Of a stretch of 5,868 bases of DNA, positions 1-5,827 are shown piece after piece. The notes under the pieces are model-generated. The model was not told the DNA's origin, did no database searches, and saw nothing but the letters and a program-made list of their open reading frames with translations. This stretch comes from Oscillospiraceae bacterium (lineage in GTDB: Bacteria > Bacillota > Clostridia > Oscillospirales > Ruminococcaceae). The stretch spans positions 1-5,868 of the forward strand of contig JAFLUJ010000040.1 of NCBI GenBank assembly GCA_022511485.1, in the 5' to 3' direction. Each line of letters begins with the position of its first letter. Position 1 is the stretch's first letter. The translations under genes and the position numbers were made by a program.

Positions 1-1
1 A

Positions 2-178
2 CGAAACAAGGGAATTGCTCTTTCCCGTGAAAAGCTGCTTGAAGAGGTCTGGGGGTATGATTTTTTCGGAGATGACCGTACTGTTGATACTCATATCAAA
101 ATGCTGAGAAGCTCTCTTGGGGAATACAGAAAATTCATTGTGACCCTGCGGGGGATGGGCTACAAATTCGACGCATAA
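2..178 (+). CDS. Response regulator, OmpR/PhoB family, C-terminal part only
   Basis: This is the last 58 codons of a gene that begins upstream of the window; the frame is open from base 2 to the TAA at 176-178. The sequence reads as the end of an OmpR/PhoB winged-helix DNA-binding domain. The recognition-helix region has the typical LLEEVWGYDFFGDDRTVDTHI pattern in pieces (LLEEVWGYD, then RTVDTHIKMLR), and the final hairpin wing shows LRGMGYKF, matching the RGxGYxF motif of this family. The receiver domain with the phosphoacceptor aspartate is outside the window. The stop lies 15 bases before the histidine kinase start, so the two almost certainly form one two-component system in one transcript. 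The target genes cannot be told from this fragment. Confidence 0.93.
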   Translation, partial: RNKGIALSREKLLEEVWGYDFFGDDRTVDTHIKMLRSSLGEYRKFIVTLRGMGYKFDA

Positions 179-193
179 GCGGAAAGGAATATT

Positions 194-1666
194 GTGAAAA
201 AGCGTTTTAAATCCATACGCCTCACTGTGTGGCTCTATTTTTCTATCTTTGTAGTAAGTATTTTCGTGCTGCTGTGGTTTACTTTCAGCGTATCTCTGGA
301 AGCAAATTACAAGCGGCTTAAAACCAGCAACATATCTGACATTGCCAATTATATCCTTGTTGGCTGGAGCAGCGACGCGTTTACAGATGCCACTCTGGAC
401 AAGCTCGCCTACGACAATGATATGTGTATTCTTATTCAGGACGCATACGGCAACCGTGTATATTCCTATGACGCTATGGCAAATAACTGTCTTATACACG
501 GATTCGGTGCAGAGCTTTACAAATACCGGGCTCTTGCGGCGGAAAGCACTGCCGGAATGTTCTACACGGAGATAAAAAATCCGCGCTTCAACAACAATAC
601 TCTGCTTTTTGTTATGATCCTGGGGGACAGATCCGATCCTGGCGGGTATATTTTTCTCAACACTTCCTTAGAGCCTCTGGAATCTACCATTGGCATCATA
701 AACCGTCAGATATTATGGATAAGTCTGTTGCTGCTTTTCCTCGGTCTGGGAATATCCTATTTCCTCGCAAGACTTATCGAAGCTCCCCTTGCGCGCATAA
801 CAAAGTCTGCGCAAAAAATGGCGCAGGGTGATTATACTGCTACGTTTGACGGTCATGGCTATGCTGAGACCGAACAGCTGGCGGATGTCCTTAACTATGC
901 CGCTGAGGAGATCTCTCAGGTGGACGAGCTTCGCCGGGATCTTATCGCCAACATCTCACACGATCTGCGTACTCCTCTTACAATGGTAAAGGCATATGCG
1001 GAAATGGTACGGGATCTCTCAGGAGACAATCCGGAAAAACGCCGTGAGCATATCGGAATAATCATTGAGGAAAGCGACCGTCTTGCAGCGCTGGTAAACG
1101 ATATTCTTGATCTTTCAAAGCTTGAAAGCGGTACGTCGGAAATAAATAAGTCCACCTTCTCCATCACAAAAAAAATATACGAGATCATGGGAAGATACAA
1201 TCTGCTTTCCGAGCAGCAGGGATACCGTTTCTTTGTAAGTACAAGCTGTGATTTTGAGACGGAGGCAGATGTCATCAAGATCGAACAGGTACTTTATAAT
1301 CTTATAAACAATGCTGTAAACTACACCGGAGAAAACAAGACGGTATATATAACACAGCTTCTTGCTGATGATGAAACCGCAAGAATAGAGGTTACCGACA
1401 CCGGAAAGGGCATTGAACCGGAGCTTATGCCTCTGATATTTGACCGGTACTACAGAGCGGAAAAAAGCAAGCGTGAGGTCATCGGAACGGGCTTGGGACT
1501 TTCCATAGTAAAGCAGATCCTTAAACAGCATAACTTCAAGTTCGGAGTGCGTTCCGAAACAGGAGTTGGAAGCACCTTCTGGTTTGAAGTAAAGGGACGG
1601 GTCACTGAAAATTATGACGATGACGAGGATCTGGAGGATCCTAAGGAGGTACAGGATAATGACTAA
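194..1666 (+). CDS. Membrane sensor histidine kinase (HAMP, HisKA, HATPase)
   Basis: A 490-residue sensor kinase, partner of the response regulator just upstream. The start is GTG at 194, five bases after AAAGGA (183-188). Residues about 10-32 form a first membrane helix, 33-172 an extracytoplasmic sensing region of no recognised fold, and 173-192 a second membrane helix. A HAMP-like linker follows (about 192-244, with an EAPLARIT motif). The HisKA helix carries the phosphoacceptor His256 in ISHDLRTPL. The ATPase domain shows the N box NLINNAVNY (369-377), G1 box TDTGKGI (401-407), F box FDRYYRAE (416-423) and G2 box GTGLGLSIV (431-439). All catalytic motifs look intact. The last 20 residues are a strongly acidic tail (DDDEDLEDPKE), and its codons also carry the ribosome site of nth. 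The signal sensed is unknown. Confidence 0.95.
   Translation: MKKRFKSIRLTVWLYFSIFVVSIFVLLWFTFSVSLEANYKRLKTSNISDIANYILVGWSSDAFTDATLDKLAYDNDMCILIQDAYGNRVYSYDAMANNCLIHGFGAELYKYRALAAESTAGMFYTEIKNPRFNNNTLLFVMILGDRSDPGGYIFLNTSLEPLESTIGIINRQILWISLLLLFLGLGISYFLARLIEAPLARITKSAQKMAQGDYTATFDGHGYAETEQLADVLNYAAEEISQVDELRRDLIANISHDLRTPLTMVKAYAEMVRDLSGDNPEKRREHIGIIIEESDRLAALVNDILDLSKLESGTSEINKSTFSITKKIYEIMGRYNLLSEQQGYRFFVSTSCDFETEADVIKIEQVLYNLINNAVNYTGENKTVYITQLLADDETARIEVTDTGKGIEPELMPLIFDRYYRAEKSKREVIGTGLGLSIVKQILKQHNFKFGVRSETGVGSTFWFEVKGRVTENYDDDEDLEDPKEVQDND
1643..1650 (+). promoter_or_regulatory. Ribosome binding site of nth, inside the kinase gene
   Basis: AAGGAGGT lies eight bases before the ATG at 1659 and is nearly fully complementary to the 16S rRNA 3' end. 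It lies within the codons for the acidic tail of the kinase. It decides the nth start: another in-frame ATG at 1614 would add 15 residues unlike endonuclease III and has no comparable site. Confidence 0.85.
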
Positions 1667-2306
1667 AAAGGAACGGGCGGCTCTTGCCATTGCAGGGCTT
1701 GCTGAGATATATCCGGACGCAAGATGTTCGCTGACTTACAGTAAGCCATATGAGCTTATGATAGCGGGAAGGCTTTCCGCTCAATGCACAGATGCGAGGG
1801 TGAACGTCGTCACAAAGCCGCTTTTTGAAAAATATCCTACTCTTGAATCATTTGCTGAGGCTGATATTGACGATGTGGCTGAGATCATCAAGCCCTGCGG
1901 ACTTTACAAAACAAAGGCGAAAAGCATAGTAGAAGCCTGCCGCAGGCTTCTTTACGATTTTGGCGGAGAAATGCCAAAAACCATTAAGGAGCTTACCACG
2001 CTCTCCGGTATAGGCAGAAAAACCGCTAACCTCATTATGGGGGATGTACATAATCTTCCTGCTATTGTTACTGATACTCACTGCATAAGGATCACAGGAC
2101 GGCTGGGTCTTACCAAGGAAACAGAGCCCTATAAGGTAGAGCAGGATCTGCTGAAAATAATCCCTCCCGAGGATGGCAGTGATTTCTGTCACAGGCTGGT
2201 GCTTTTCGGAAGAGACCACTGTACTGCCAGAAGTCCCAAATGCGGAGAGTGTCCGTTAAAAAAATATCTTTCCAGGGACGGAAAGGAATTTAAATGCAAA
2301 GTCTGA
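1659..2306 (+). CDS. nth: Endonuclease III, base-excision DNA glycosylase/AP lyase
   Basis: A 215-residue endonuclease III, close to the usual 210-215 residues. Enzymes of this family remove oxidised pyrimidines from DNA and cut the abasic site by beta-elimination. The helix-hairpin-helix LSGIGRKTAN (115-124) carries the catalytic lysine Lys121, and VTDTHCIRITGRLGL contains the catalytic Asp139. The LSAQCTD segment (39-45) matches the family's LSAQATD. The iron-sulfur loop has Cys188, Cys195 and Cys198 in the expected CX6CX2C spacing, but the position of the fourth ligand (X5 later) is Leu204. The only later cysteine is Cys213, three residues from the end. The start at 1659 overlaps the kinase stop by eight bases, suggesting translational coupling. 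Its place between a two-component system and a transporter does not suggest a special role. Confidence 0.95.
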   Translation: MTKKERAALAIAGLAEIYPDARCSLTYSKPYELMIAGRLSAQCTDARVNVVTKPLFEKYPTLESFAEADIDDVAEIIKPCGLYKTKAKSIVEACRRLLYDFGGEMPKTIKELTTLSGIGRKTANLIMGDVHNLPAIVTDTHCIRITGRLGLTKETEPYKVEQDLLKIIPPEDGSDFCHRLVLFGRDHCTARSPKCGECPLKKYLSRDGKEFKCKV

Positions 2307-2323
2307 ATCAATTGGAGGACAAA

Positions 2324-2335
2324 ATGACAATATGA
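2324..2335 (+). other. Possible three-codon reading frame ahead of azlC
   Basis: ATG ACA ATA TGA sits five bases after GGAGG (2314-2318), which is good spacing for initiation. Its TGA overlaps the azlC start as ATGA (2332-2335). The azlC ATG itself lies 13 bases from the same GGAGG, which is long. Ribosomes might start here, read three codons, and restart at azlC. It may equally be a chance ATG in the spacer. Confidence 0.3.
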
Positions 2336-3027
2336 AAAAACAGTTTCTTAACGGAGTACGTGCCGGCGTACCGGTTATCCTTGGATATATCCCTGTAGGT
2401 ATTGCATACGCTATTATGGCGCGTCAGGCGGGATTTACATTGCCTCAGACCTGCGGTATGTCCGTTTTTGTTTTTGCAGGGGCAAGTCAGATGATGGCTG
2501 TGGGAATGTATGCTCAGGGAGCGAGCATAACGGCAATGATAATCACTACGTTTATCCTGAATCTGCGGCACATTATAATGAGCGTTTGTATAATGAACCG
2601 CATACGGAATGAGAGCACAAAAATAAGGCTTCTGTCAGCCTTCGGAGTTACGGATGAATCCTTCGCTATCTTCACTACGGAAAAGGAAGAAAATATTTCC
2701 ATTGCATTTTTTCTCGGACTTATTACGTCTACCTATACATCATGGAACGTTGGAACGCTTATAGGAGCGGTCGCCTCTGATATTCTTCCGGAGCTTCTGA
2801 CTGCAAGTCTTGGCATTGCATTATACGCAATGTTTATTGGTCTGCTTGTGCCTAATCTTACTAAAAACTTTAAGCTTACTGCATTGGTTGTCCTTACGGC
2901 GTTGTGTAATTTCTTATTTACCCGGTTTATGAGCTCCAGCCGTGCTCTTATTATTTCCTCGCTGCTGTGTGCATTTATCGGGGTTTTCTTTGTTGATCTG
3001 GAGGAGGATACGAATGAGCAGTCTTGA
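2332..3027 (+). CDS. azlC: AzlC-type branched-chain amino acid exporter, large subunit
   Basis: A 231-residue very hydrophobic membrane protein of the AzlC/BrnF family. With AzlD it makes a two-subunit exporter; known members export leucine, isoleucine, valine or methionine and confer resistance to analogues such as 4-azaleucine. Family signatures visible are the N-terminal GYIPVGIAYAIMARQAG (18-34), FAGASQ (48-53), NLRH (77-80) and TDES (107-110). Several hydrophobic stretches follow, roughly at 123-143, 150-175, 181-196 and 204-222, and the C-terminus is short and acidic (DLEEDTNEQS). The ATG at 2332 is the only sensible start in the frame, though its GGAGGA site (2314-2319) is rather distant. 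The end overlaps azlD by 14 bases. No Lrp-like regulator (AzlB) is present nearby. The exact substrate is inferred from family only. Confidence 0.92.
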   Translation: MKKQFLNGVRAGVPVILGYIPVGIAYAIMARQAGFTLPQTCGMSVFVFAGASQMMAVGMYAQGASITAMIITTFILNLRHIIMSVCIMNRIRNESTKIRLLSAFGVTDESFAIFTTEKEENISIAFFLGLITSTYTSWNVGTLIGAVASDILPELLTASLGIALYAMFIGLLVPNLTKNFKLTALVVLTALCNFLFTRFMSSSRALIISSLLCAFIGVFFVDLEEDTNEQS

Positions 3028-3325
3028 AGCAGTGATACTTATACTTGGAATGACGGCAGTGACGTACATTCCCCGTGCTATACCTGCTGTACTTATTGAC
3101 AAAATGAAGTTCGGAGACAAGGTCGAGAAATTTCTGAAGCTTATTCCCTACACGGCTATGTCCGCATTAATATTTCCGGGAGTATTCTTCACAGACCCGG
3201 AAAAGCCGGTCATTGGCATAGCCGGAGCTGTTGCAGCGGCGCTTCTGGCATGGCGGAAGTGTCCTATTATAGTTTGCGTTCTTGCGGCTATTGGAGTGGA
3301 TTTTCTGTTATATTTAATATTATAA
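3014..3325 (+). CDS. azlD: AzlD-type branched-chain amino acid exporter, small subunit
   Basis: A 103-residue membrane protein of the AzlD/BrnE family, the small partner of AzlC. It has the expected length of about 100 residues. Visible features are an N-terminal hydrophobic helix ending in the conserved TYIPRAIPAVLI (17-28), a central basic segment KVEKFLKLIPYTAMSAL (36-52) that fits the family's RVExFLxxxPxAxLAAL pattern, and two C-terminal hydrophobic helices (about 64-80 and 84-103). I chose the ATG at 3014 because GAGGAGGA (3001-3008) lies just before it. An upstream in-frame ATG at 2942 would add 24 residues that match no AzlD and would lie wholly within azlC. The 14-base overlap with azlC suggests coupled translation and equal amounts of both subunits. 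Confidence 0.92.
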   Translation: MSSLEAVILILGMTAVTYIPRAIPAVLIDKMKFGDKVEKFLKLIPYTAMSALIFPGVFFTDPEKPVIGIAGAVAAALLAWRKCPIIVCVLAAIGVDFLLYLIL

Positions 3326-3351
3326 ATTATAATTTACATTATCGCTTTTCC

Positions 3352-3380
3352 TTGACAGTCAGGCTCATATATGATATAAT
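3352..3380 (+). promoter_or_regulatory. Consensus SigA promoter of rsmA
   Basis: TTGACA (3352-3357), a 17-base spacer and TATAAT (3375-3380) match the housekeeping sigma consensus at all 12 positions. TGA directly before the -10 box adds the extended TGn element. The upstream bases 3308-3340 are very AT-rich and include the palindrome TAAATTATAATTTA (3323-3336), which could act like an UP element. Start of transcription is expected near A3387, giving an rsmA leader of about 55 bases. Confidence 0.87.
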
Positions 3381-3441
3381 TATATGAATTTTTATGCAAA
3401 ATCTGGAAATAGCACATTGTCAAAAGTTGAAAGGATCATAA

Positions 3442-4302
3442 ATGGAGAATCTTACTAATATAAACGTAATACGGGATATTTTTGAGCGCCATGGATTTTC
3501 TTTCAGTAAAAATCTGGGACAGAACTTTCTTATCAATCCGTCTGTATGTCCAAAGATTGCTGAGATGGGAAACGCCGGGGAGGGCTATGGTATACTGGAG
3601 ATCGGGACGGGAATTGGCGTCCTTACTCATGAACTTGCGAAGCGTGCGGATAAGGTCACTGCAATCGAGATCGACAGCAGGCTTATCCCCGTCCTGAAGG
3701 AGACCCTTGCGGAGCATGACAACGTCACCATCATAAACGAGGACGTTATGAAAGCCGATCTTGGGAAGATAATAGAGGAAAACTTTGACGGACTGAAAGT
3801 CGCCGTTTGCGCAAATCTGCCCTATTACATAACATCCCCGGTGATAATGCTGCTTCTGGAAAGCCGTCTGCCTATCGAGTCAGTAACGGTTATGGTGCAA
3901 AAAGAAGCTGGGAAGCGTCTCTGCGCTGAGCTTGGAACTCGTGACGCGGGAGCAGTCACTGCTGCTGTCCGGTATTATTCCGAGCCAAAGCTGCTTTTCA
4001 ATGTCTCCCGGGGAAGCTTCATGCCTGCTCCTAATGTGGATTCCTGCGTAATACGTCTGGACATAAAAAAAGAACCTCCCGTCAACGTAAGAGACGAAAG
4101 GTTGTTTTTCAGTGTAATACGTGGAACGTTTTCCCAGAGACGGAAAAATCTTGCCAACAGCCTGTCCTCCTCAATGAATATGGAGAAATCTCAGGTAATG
4201 GAGATCATAAAGGCGGCGGGTATCTCCGAAAATGCCCGTCCTGAGCAGCTTTCCCTTGATGATTTCGCTGCTCTTGCTGATTTGTTTTTTGATCATATAT
4301 AA
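3442..4302 (+). CDS. rsmA: 16S rRNA dimethyladenosine transferase RsmA (KsgA)
   Basis: A 286-residue RsmA/KsgA, the S-adenosylmethionine enzyme that dimethylates two neighbouring adenines (A1518 and A1519 in E. coli numbering) near the 3' end of 16S rRNA during small-subunit maturation. Loss of KsgA in other bacteria gives kasugamycin resistance. The N-terminal signature NLGQNFL (24-30) is followed by the SAM-binding loop EIGTGIGVLT (53-62) and the acidic residues Glu76 and Asp78 in AIEID. The catalytic motif is NLPYY (125-129). Further family motifs are MVQKEAGKRL (151-160), FMPAPNVDS (193-201), the basic FSQRRKNLANSL helix (230-241) and RPEQLSLDDFAALAD (266-280). Start ATG 3442 follows GAAAGGA (3429-3435), and a TAA lies directly before it in the same frame. 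It has its own promoter and terminator, so it is probably expressed constitutively. Confidence 0.97.
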   Translation: MENLTNINVIRDIFERHGFSFSKNLGQNFLINPSVCPKIAEMGNAGEGYGILEIGTGIGVLTHELAKRADKVTAIEIDSRLIPVLKETLAEHDNVTIINEDVMKADLGKIIEENFDGLKVAVCANLPYYITSPVIMLLLESRLPIESVTVMVQKEAGKRLCAELGTRDAGAVTAAVRYYSEPKLLFNVSRGSFMPAPNVDSCVIRLDIKKEPPVNVRDERLFFSVIRGTFSQRRKNLANSLSSSMNMEKSQVMEIIKAAGISENARPEQLSLDDFAALADLFFDHI

Positions 4303-4329
4303 GAGGAATCCCTCTGTGATAAGCCATTT

Positions 4330-4361
4330 AGGTTGCATAGATTTATGCAGCCTTTCTTTTT
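4330..4361 (+). terminator. Intrinsic terminator after rsmA
   Basis: A nine-pair stem, AGGTTGCAT (4330-4338) with ATGCAGCCT (4345-4353), contains one G:U pair and a six-base loop. It is followed by TTCTTTTT. It starts 27 bases after the rsmA stop. A smaller five-pair hairpin, AGAGG/CCTCT (4302-4315), precedes it. Confidence 0.87.
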
Positions 4362-4380
4362 GTATGGGTATATAGCGGAG

Positions 4381-4399
4381 CGGGAGATTTCTTCTCCCG
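4381..4399. repeat. Perfect GC-rich hairpin in the gap
   Basis: CGGGAGA (4381-4387) pairs perfectly with TCTCCCG (4393-4399) across a five-base loop TTTCT. No T-run follows, so it is not a terminator in the + direction. It stands out from the AT-rich surroundings and may be part of a small structured RNA or the remains of another element. Confidence 0.5.
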
Positions 4400-4730
4400 A
4401 ACGAGGTGCGGATCTTCAGCAGTCAAACGGCTTTGGATATTCAAATAAGTTGGATAAAAAAATATGAATTTTTGTACATAATGCAGAAATTATCACATCG
4501 CTTCAACAAATTTAGCAAAAACACTAAAGTTTTTGGATTCTATGACGAAATATACTATAAGGGGTATTTAGTCATAACAATAAGTTTTGACTTCAGTATA
4601 CCATGAAACATTTTTAGAAACTTATAGAGAATATCATGGAAAAAGCAATAACACCGCTGCTTATGCGGGATCAGATTCACAGCTTGATGTAAAATCATAA
4701 GTGGTGGGATTAAAGAGGTACATTATAAAC

Positions 4731-4766
4731 TATAAAGGGCAGTCGTATAAAGTCGCTGTCCTTATA
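4731..4766 (+). repeat. Leader hairpin, copy 1 of a flanking repeat
   Basis: GGGCAGT (4737-4743) pairs with GCTGTCC (4755-4761), using two G:U pairs. The stem can extend outward through AA/TT and TAT/ATA with one bulged A. It ends four bases before the AGGAGGA ribosome site of the 321-codon gene, so it could influence translation. The 11-base blocks GGGCAGTCGTA and CTGTCCTTATA recur after that gene at 5767 and 5786. Confidence 0.55.
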
Positions 4767-4783
4767 AACAGGAGGATTTTATT

Positions 4784-5749
4784 ATGGAAACAAAAGTAGG
4801 TATGCGTATTCAAAGCGCTTACAGCAAATTCGGCGGTGATTCTGCAGCGTTAAATAATTATATGACAAATGCTGTCAATGAAACACAAAAATATACGCCT
4901 AAAGCTGATATATTCAAGTTGTCGCTGACGGGATCGGATATTAATTCTGCAATGGATGTATACAGGAAGACAGCCGAGCTGCGTAAGGGTATTGCGGATG
5001 GCACTATTAGGCGTCTTGATATGCAACGCATTGCAGCTGACGATTTTGAGAAAAGATCGGAACTTTCGTTTAACTTATTAAATGGAAGTACGCACGCAAC
5101 AGGCAGATGGATTTCAAGGATGCTTAAGGATGCCGGTGTTCCTGAAGATGTGGCATTTGAATTTGATTATAACCGTGATACACGGGAATTTGTACTTACA
5201 GAAATATCCGATGAAAGATACAGAGAGGATGTTCAGTCTGTTCTGGCAGTTGTGGCAAGAGGCGATGGAGGGGATTCTCTGGGTCTTATTGCCTACGGCT
5301 CAAGGGTATTGAATGGGTTCACTTCTTCCGTTTATTATTCCAGTATCGGAAAGCATCTTAAATCATGCTTCGGACAGGATATATCCGAGCTTTACATTGA
5401 CGAGAACGGCAATATTGGCGGCGCAAACAAAAATCTACAGGAGGCACTGGCTGCTGAAAAAAATACTAAAAACTTTGATGCACAAGAATTGTATGATTTC
5501 CCTGTAAATCAAATTGAAAAAATGTTAAAGCGTCTGATAACTGACGAAAATATTACCCCTAATATTTCCCACATGGTATATGATGGGGAAGGATTTTATA
5601 CAAATGACGGTGATATCCATTTAGGCAAGGAAATTGACCCTGCTTTGTTTGAGGATCGAGGCTTTCTTGCTAAGGCATCATTTGCATTACTGATCGTTAT
5701 TAAAGGCGATTATGATTATTGGCTTAACAATGAAGATTTATTTTGTTGA
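4784..5749 (+). CDS. Protein of unknown function, 321 residues
   Basis: I do not recognise this protein. The start is well supported: AGGAGGA (4770-4776) lies seven bases before ATG 4784. The product is mostly hydrophilic, with no signal peptide and no long membrane helix. Only a short hydrophobic patch (ALLIVI, 301-306) occurs near the end. Residues 50-100 look alpha-helical and charged (MDVYRKTAELRKGIADG, then MQRIAADDFEKRSEL). Residues 118-155 mix acidic and aromatic residues (AFEFDYNRDTREF). A glycine-rich stretch follows (159-180), then an acidic IDENGNIGGANKNL (205-218) and an acidic, aromatic C-terminal part (YDGEGFYTNDGDIHLGKEIDP). Two cysteines are present, Cys195 and Cys321, the last residue. 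Codon use appears more AT-rich than in rsmA. It stands alone between two related hairpins. The bulk of the frame reads as real protein, but function is open. Confidence 0.82.
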   Translation: METKVGMRIQSAYSKFGGDSAALNNYMTNAVNETQKYTPKADIFKLSLTGSDINSAMDVYRKTAELRKGIADGTIRRLDMQRIAADDFEKRSELSFNLLNGSTHATGRWISRMLKDAGVPEDVAFEFDYNRDTREFVLTEISDERYREDVQSVLAVVARGDGGDSLGLIAYGSRVLNGFTSSVYYSSIGKHLKSCFGQDISELYIDENGNIGGANKNLQEALAAEKNTKNFDAQELYDFPVNQIEKMLKRLITDENITPNISHMVYDGEGFYTNDGDIHLGKEIDPALFEDRGFLAKASFALLIVIKGDYDYWLNNEDLFC

Positions 5750-5762
5750 TACTATTTTGCAA

Positions 5763-5795
5763 ATGGGGGCAGTCGTAAAAAACGGCTGTCCTTAT
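5763..5795 (+). terminator. Hairpin after the orphan gene, copy 2 of the flanking repeat
   Basis: GGGCAGTCGT (5767-5776) pairs with ACGGCTGTCC (5782-5791) around an AAAAA loop, with two G:U pairs. The stem can extend by four outer pairs (ATGG with TTAT, two of them G:U) to about 14. It begins 14 bases after the gene's stop and is followed by TTATATTTG, a weak T-rich tail. A terminator is the simplest reading. It shares GGGCAGTCGTA and CTGTCCTTATA with the leader hairpin of the same gene. Confidence 0.6.
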
Positions 5796-5827
5796 ATTTG
5801 TGGATACACATAGTAATACTAATCCCA

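Larger units (their letters stand above)
4362..4783. other. Gene-poor AT-rich gap between rsmA and the orphan gene
   Basis: About 420 bases with no gene I can support. From left to right it holds a perfect GC-rich hairpin (4381-4399) and a markedly AT-rich part (about 4440-4640). A 66-codon GTG-started frame (4406-4606) lacks a good ribosome site and family resemblance. A frame open from 4584 to a TAA at 4698-4700 ends in a hydrophilic protein-like tail; the same frame is open again from 4701 to 4799. The gap ends with a leader hairpin (4731-4766) and the ribosome site of the next gene. No convincing promoter is seen; TATAAA occurs at 4724 and 4731 without a good -35 box. A decayed gene or a long structured leader are both possible. 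Confidence 0.5.

Noticed and set aside
1614..1658. A longer nth start at ATG 1614.
   Set aside because: The extra residues are basic and unlike Nth, and AAGGAGGT at 1643-1650 places the start at 1659.
1115..1690. A 191-codon open frame on the minus strand opposite the histidine kinase.
   Set aside because: It mirrors the kinase codons, resembles no family, and the opposite strand carries all the kinase boxes intact. It is a shadow.
3394..3441. A 15-codon frame (ATG 3394 to TAA 3439-3441) in the rsmA leader, ending directly before the rsmA ATG.
   Set aside because: The expected transcript start near 3387 leaves no room for a ribosome site, and the peptide has no telling codon runs, so an attenuator is not supported.
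4406..4606. A 66-codon frame with a GTG start in the AT-rich gap.
   Set aside because: There is no good ribosome site, it starts within a few bases of a strong hairpin, the product resembles nothing known, and base composition alone explains an open frame of this length.
4587..4630. TTGACT at 4587 as a possible -35 box for the orphan gene.
   Set aside because: No acceptable -10 hexamer lies 16-18 bases downstream, and the next TATA-like sequence is too far away.
5799..5810. TGTGGATACACA, whose reverse strand matches a DnaA box at eight of nine positions.
   Set aside because: It is a single copy without neighbouring boxes, and no dnaA or dnaN is nearby, so there is no reason to call an origin.
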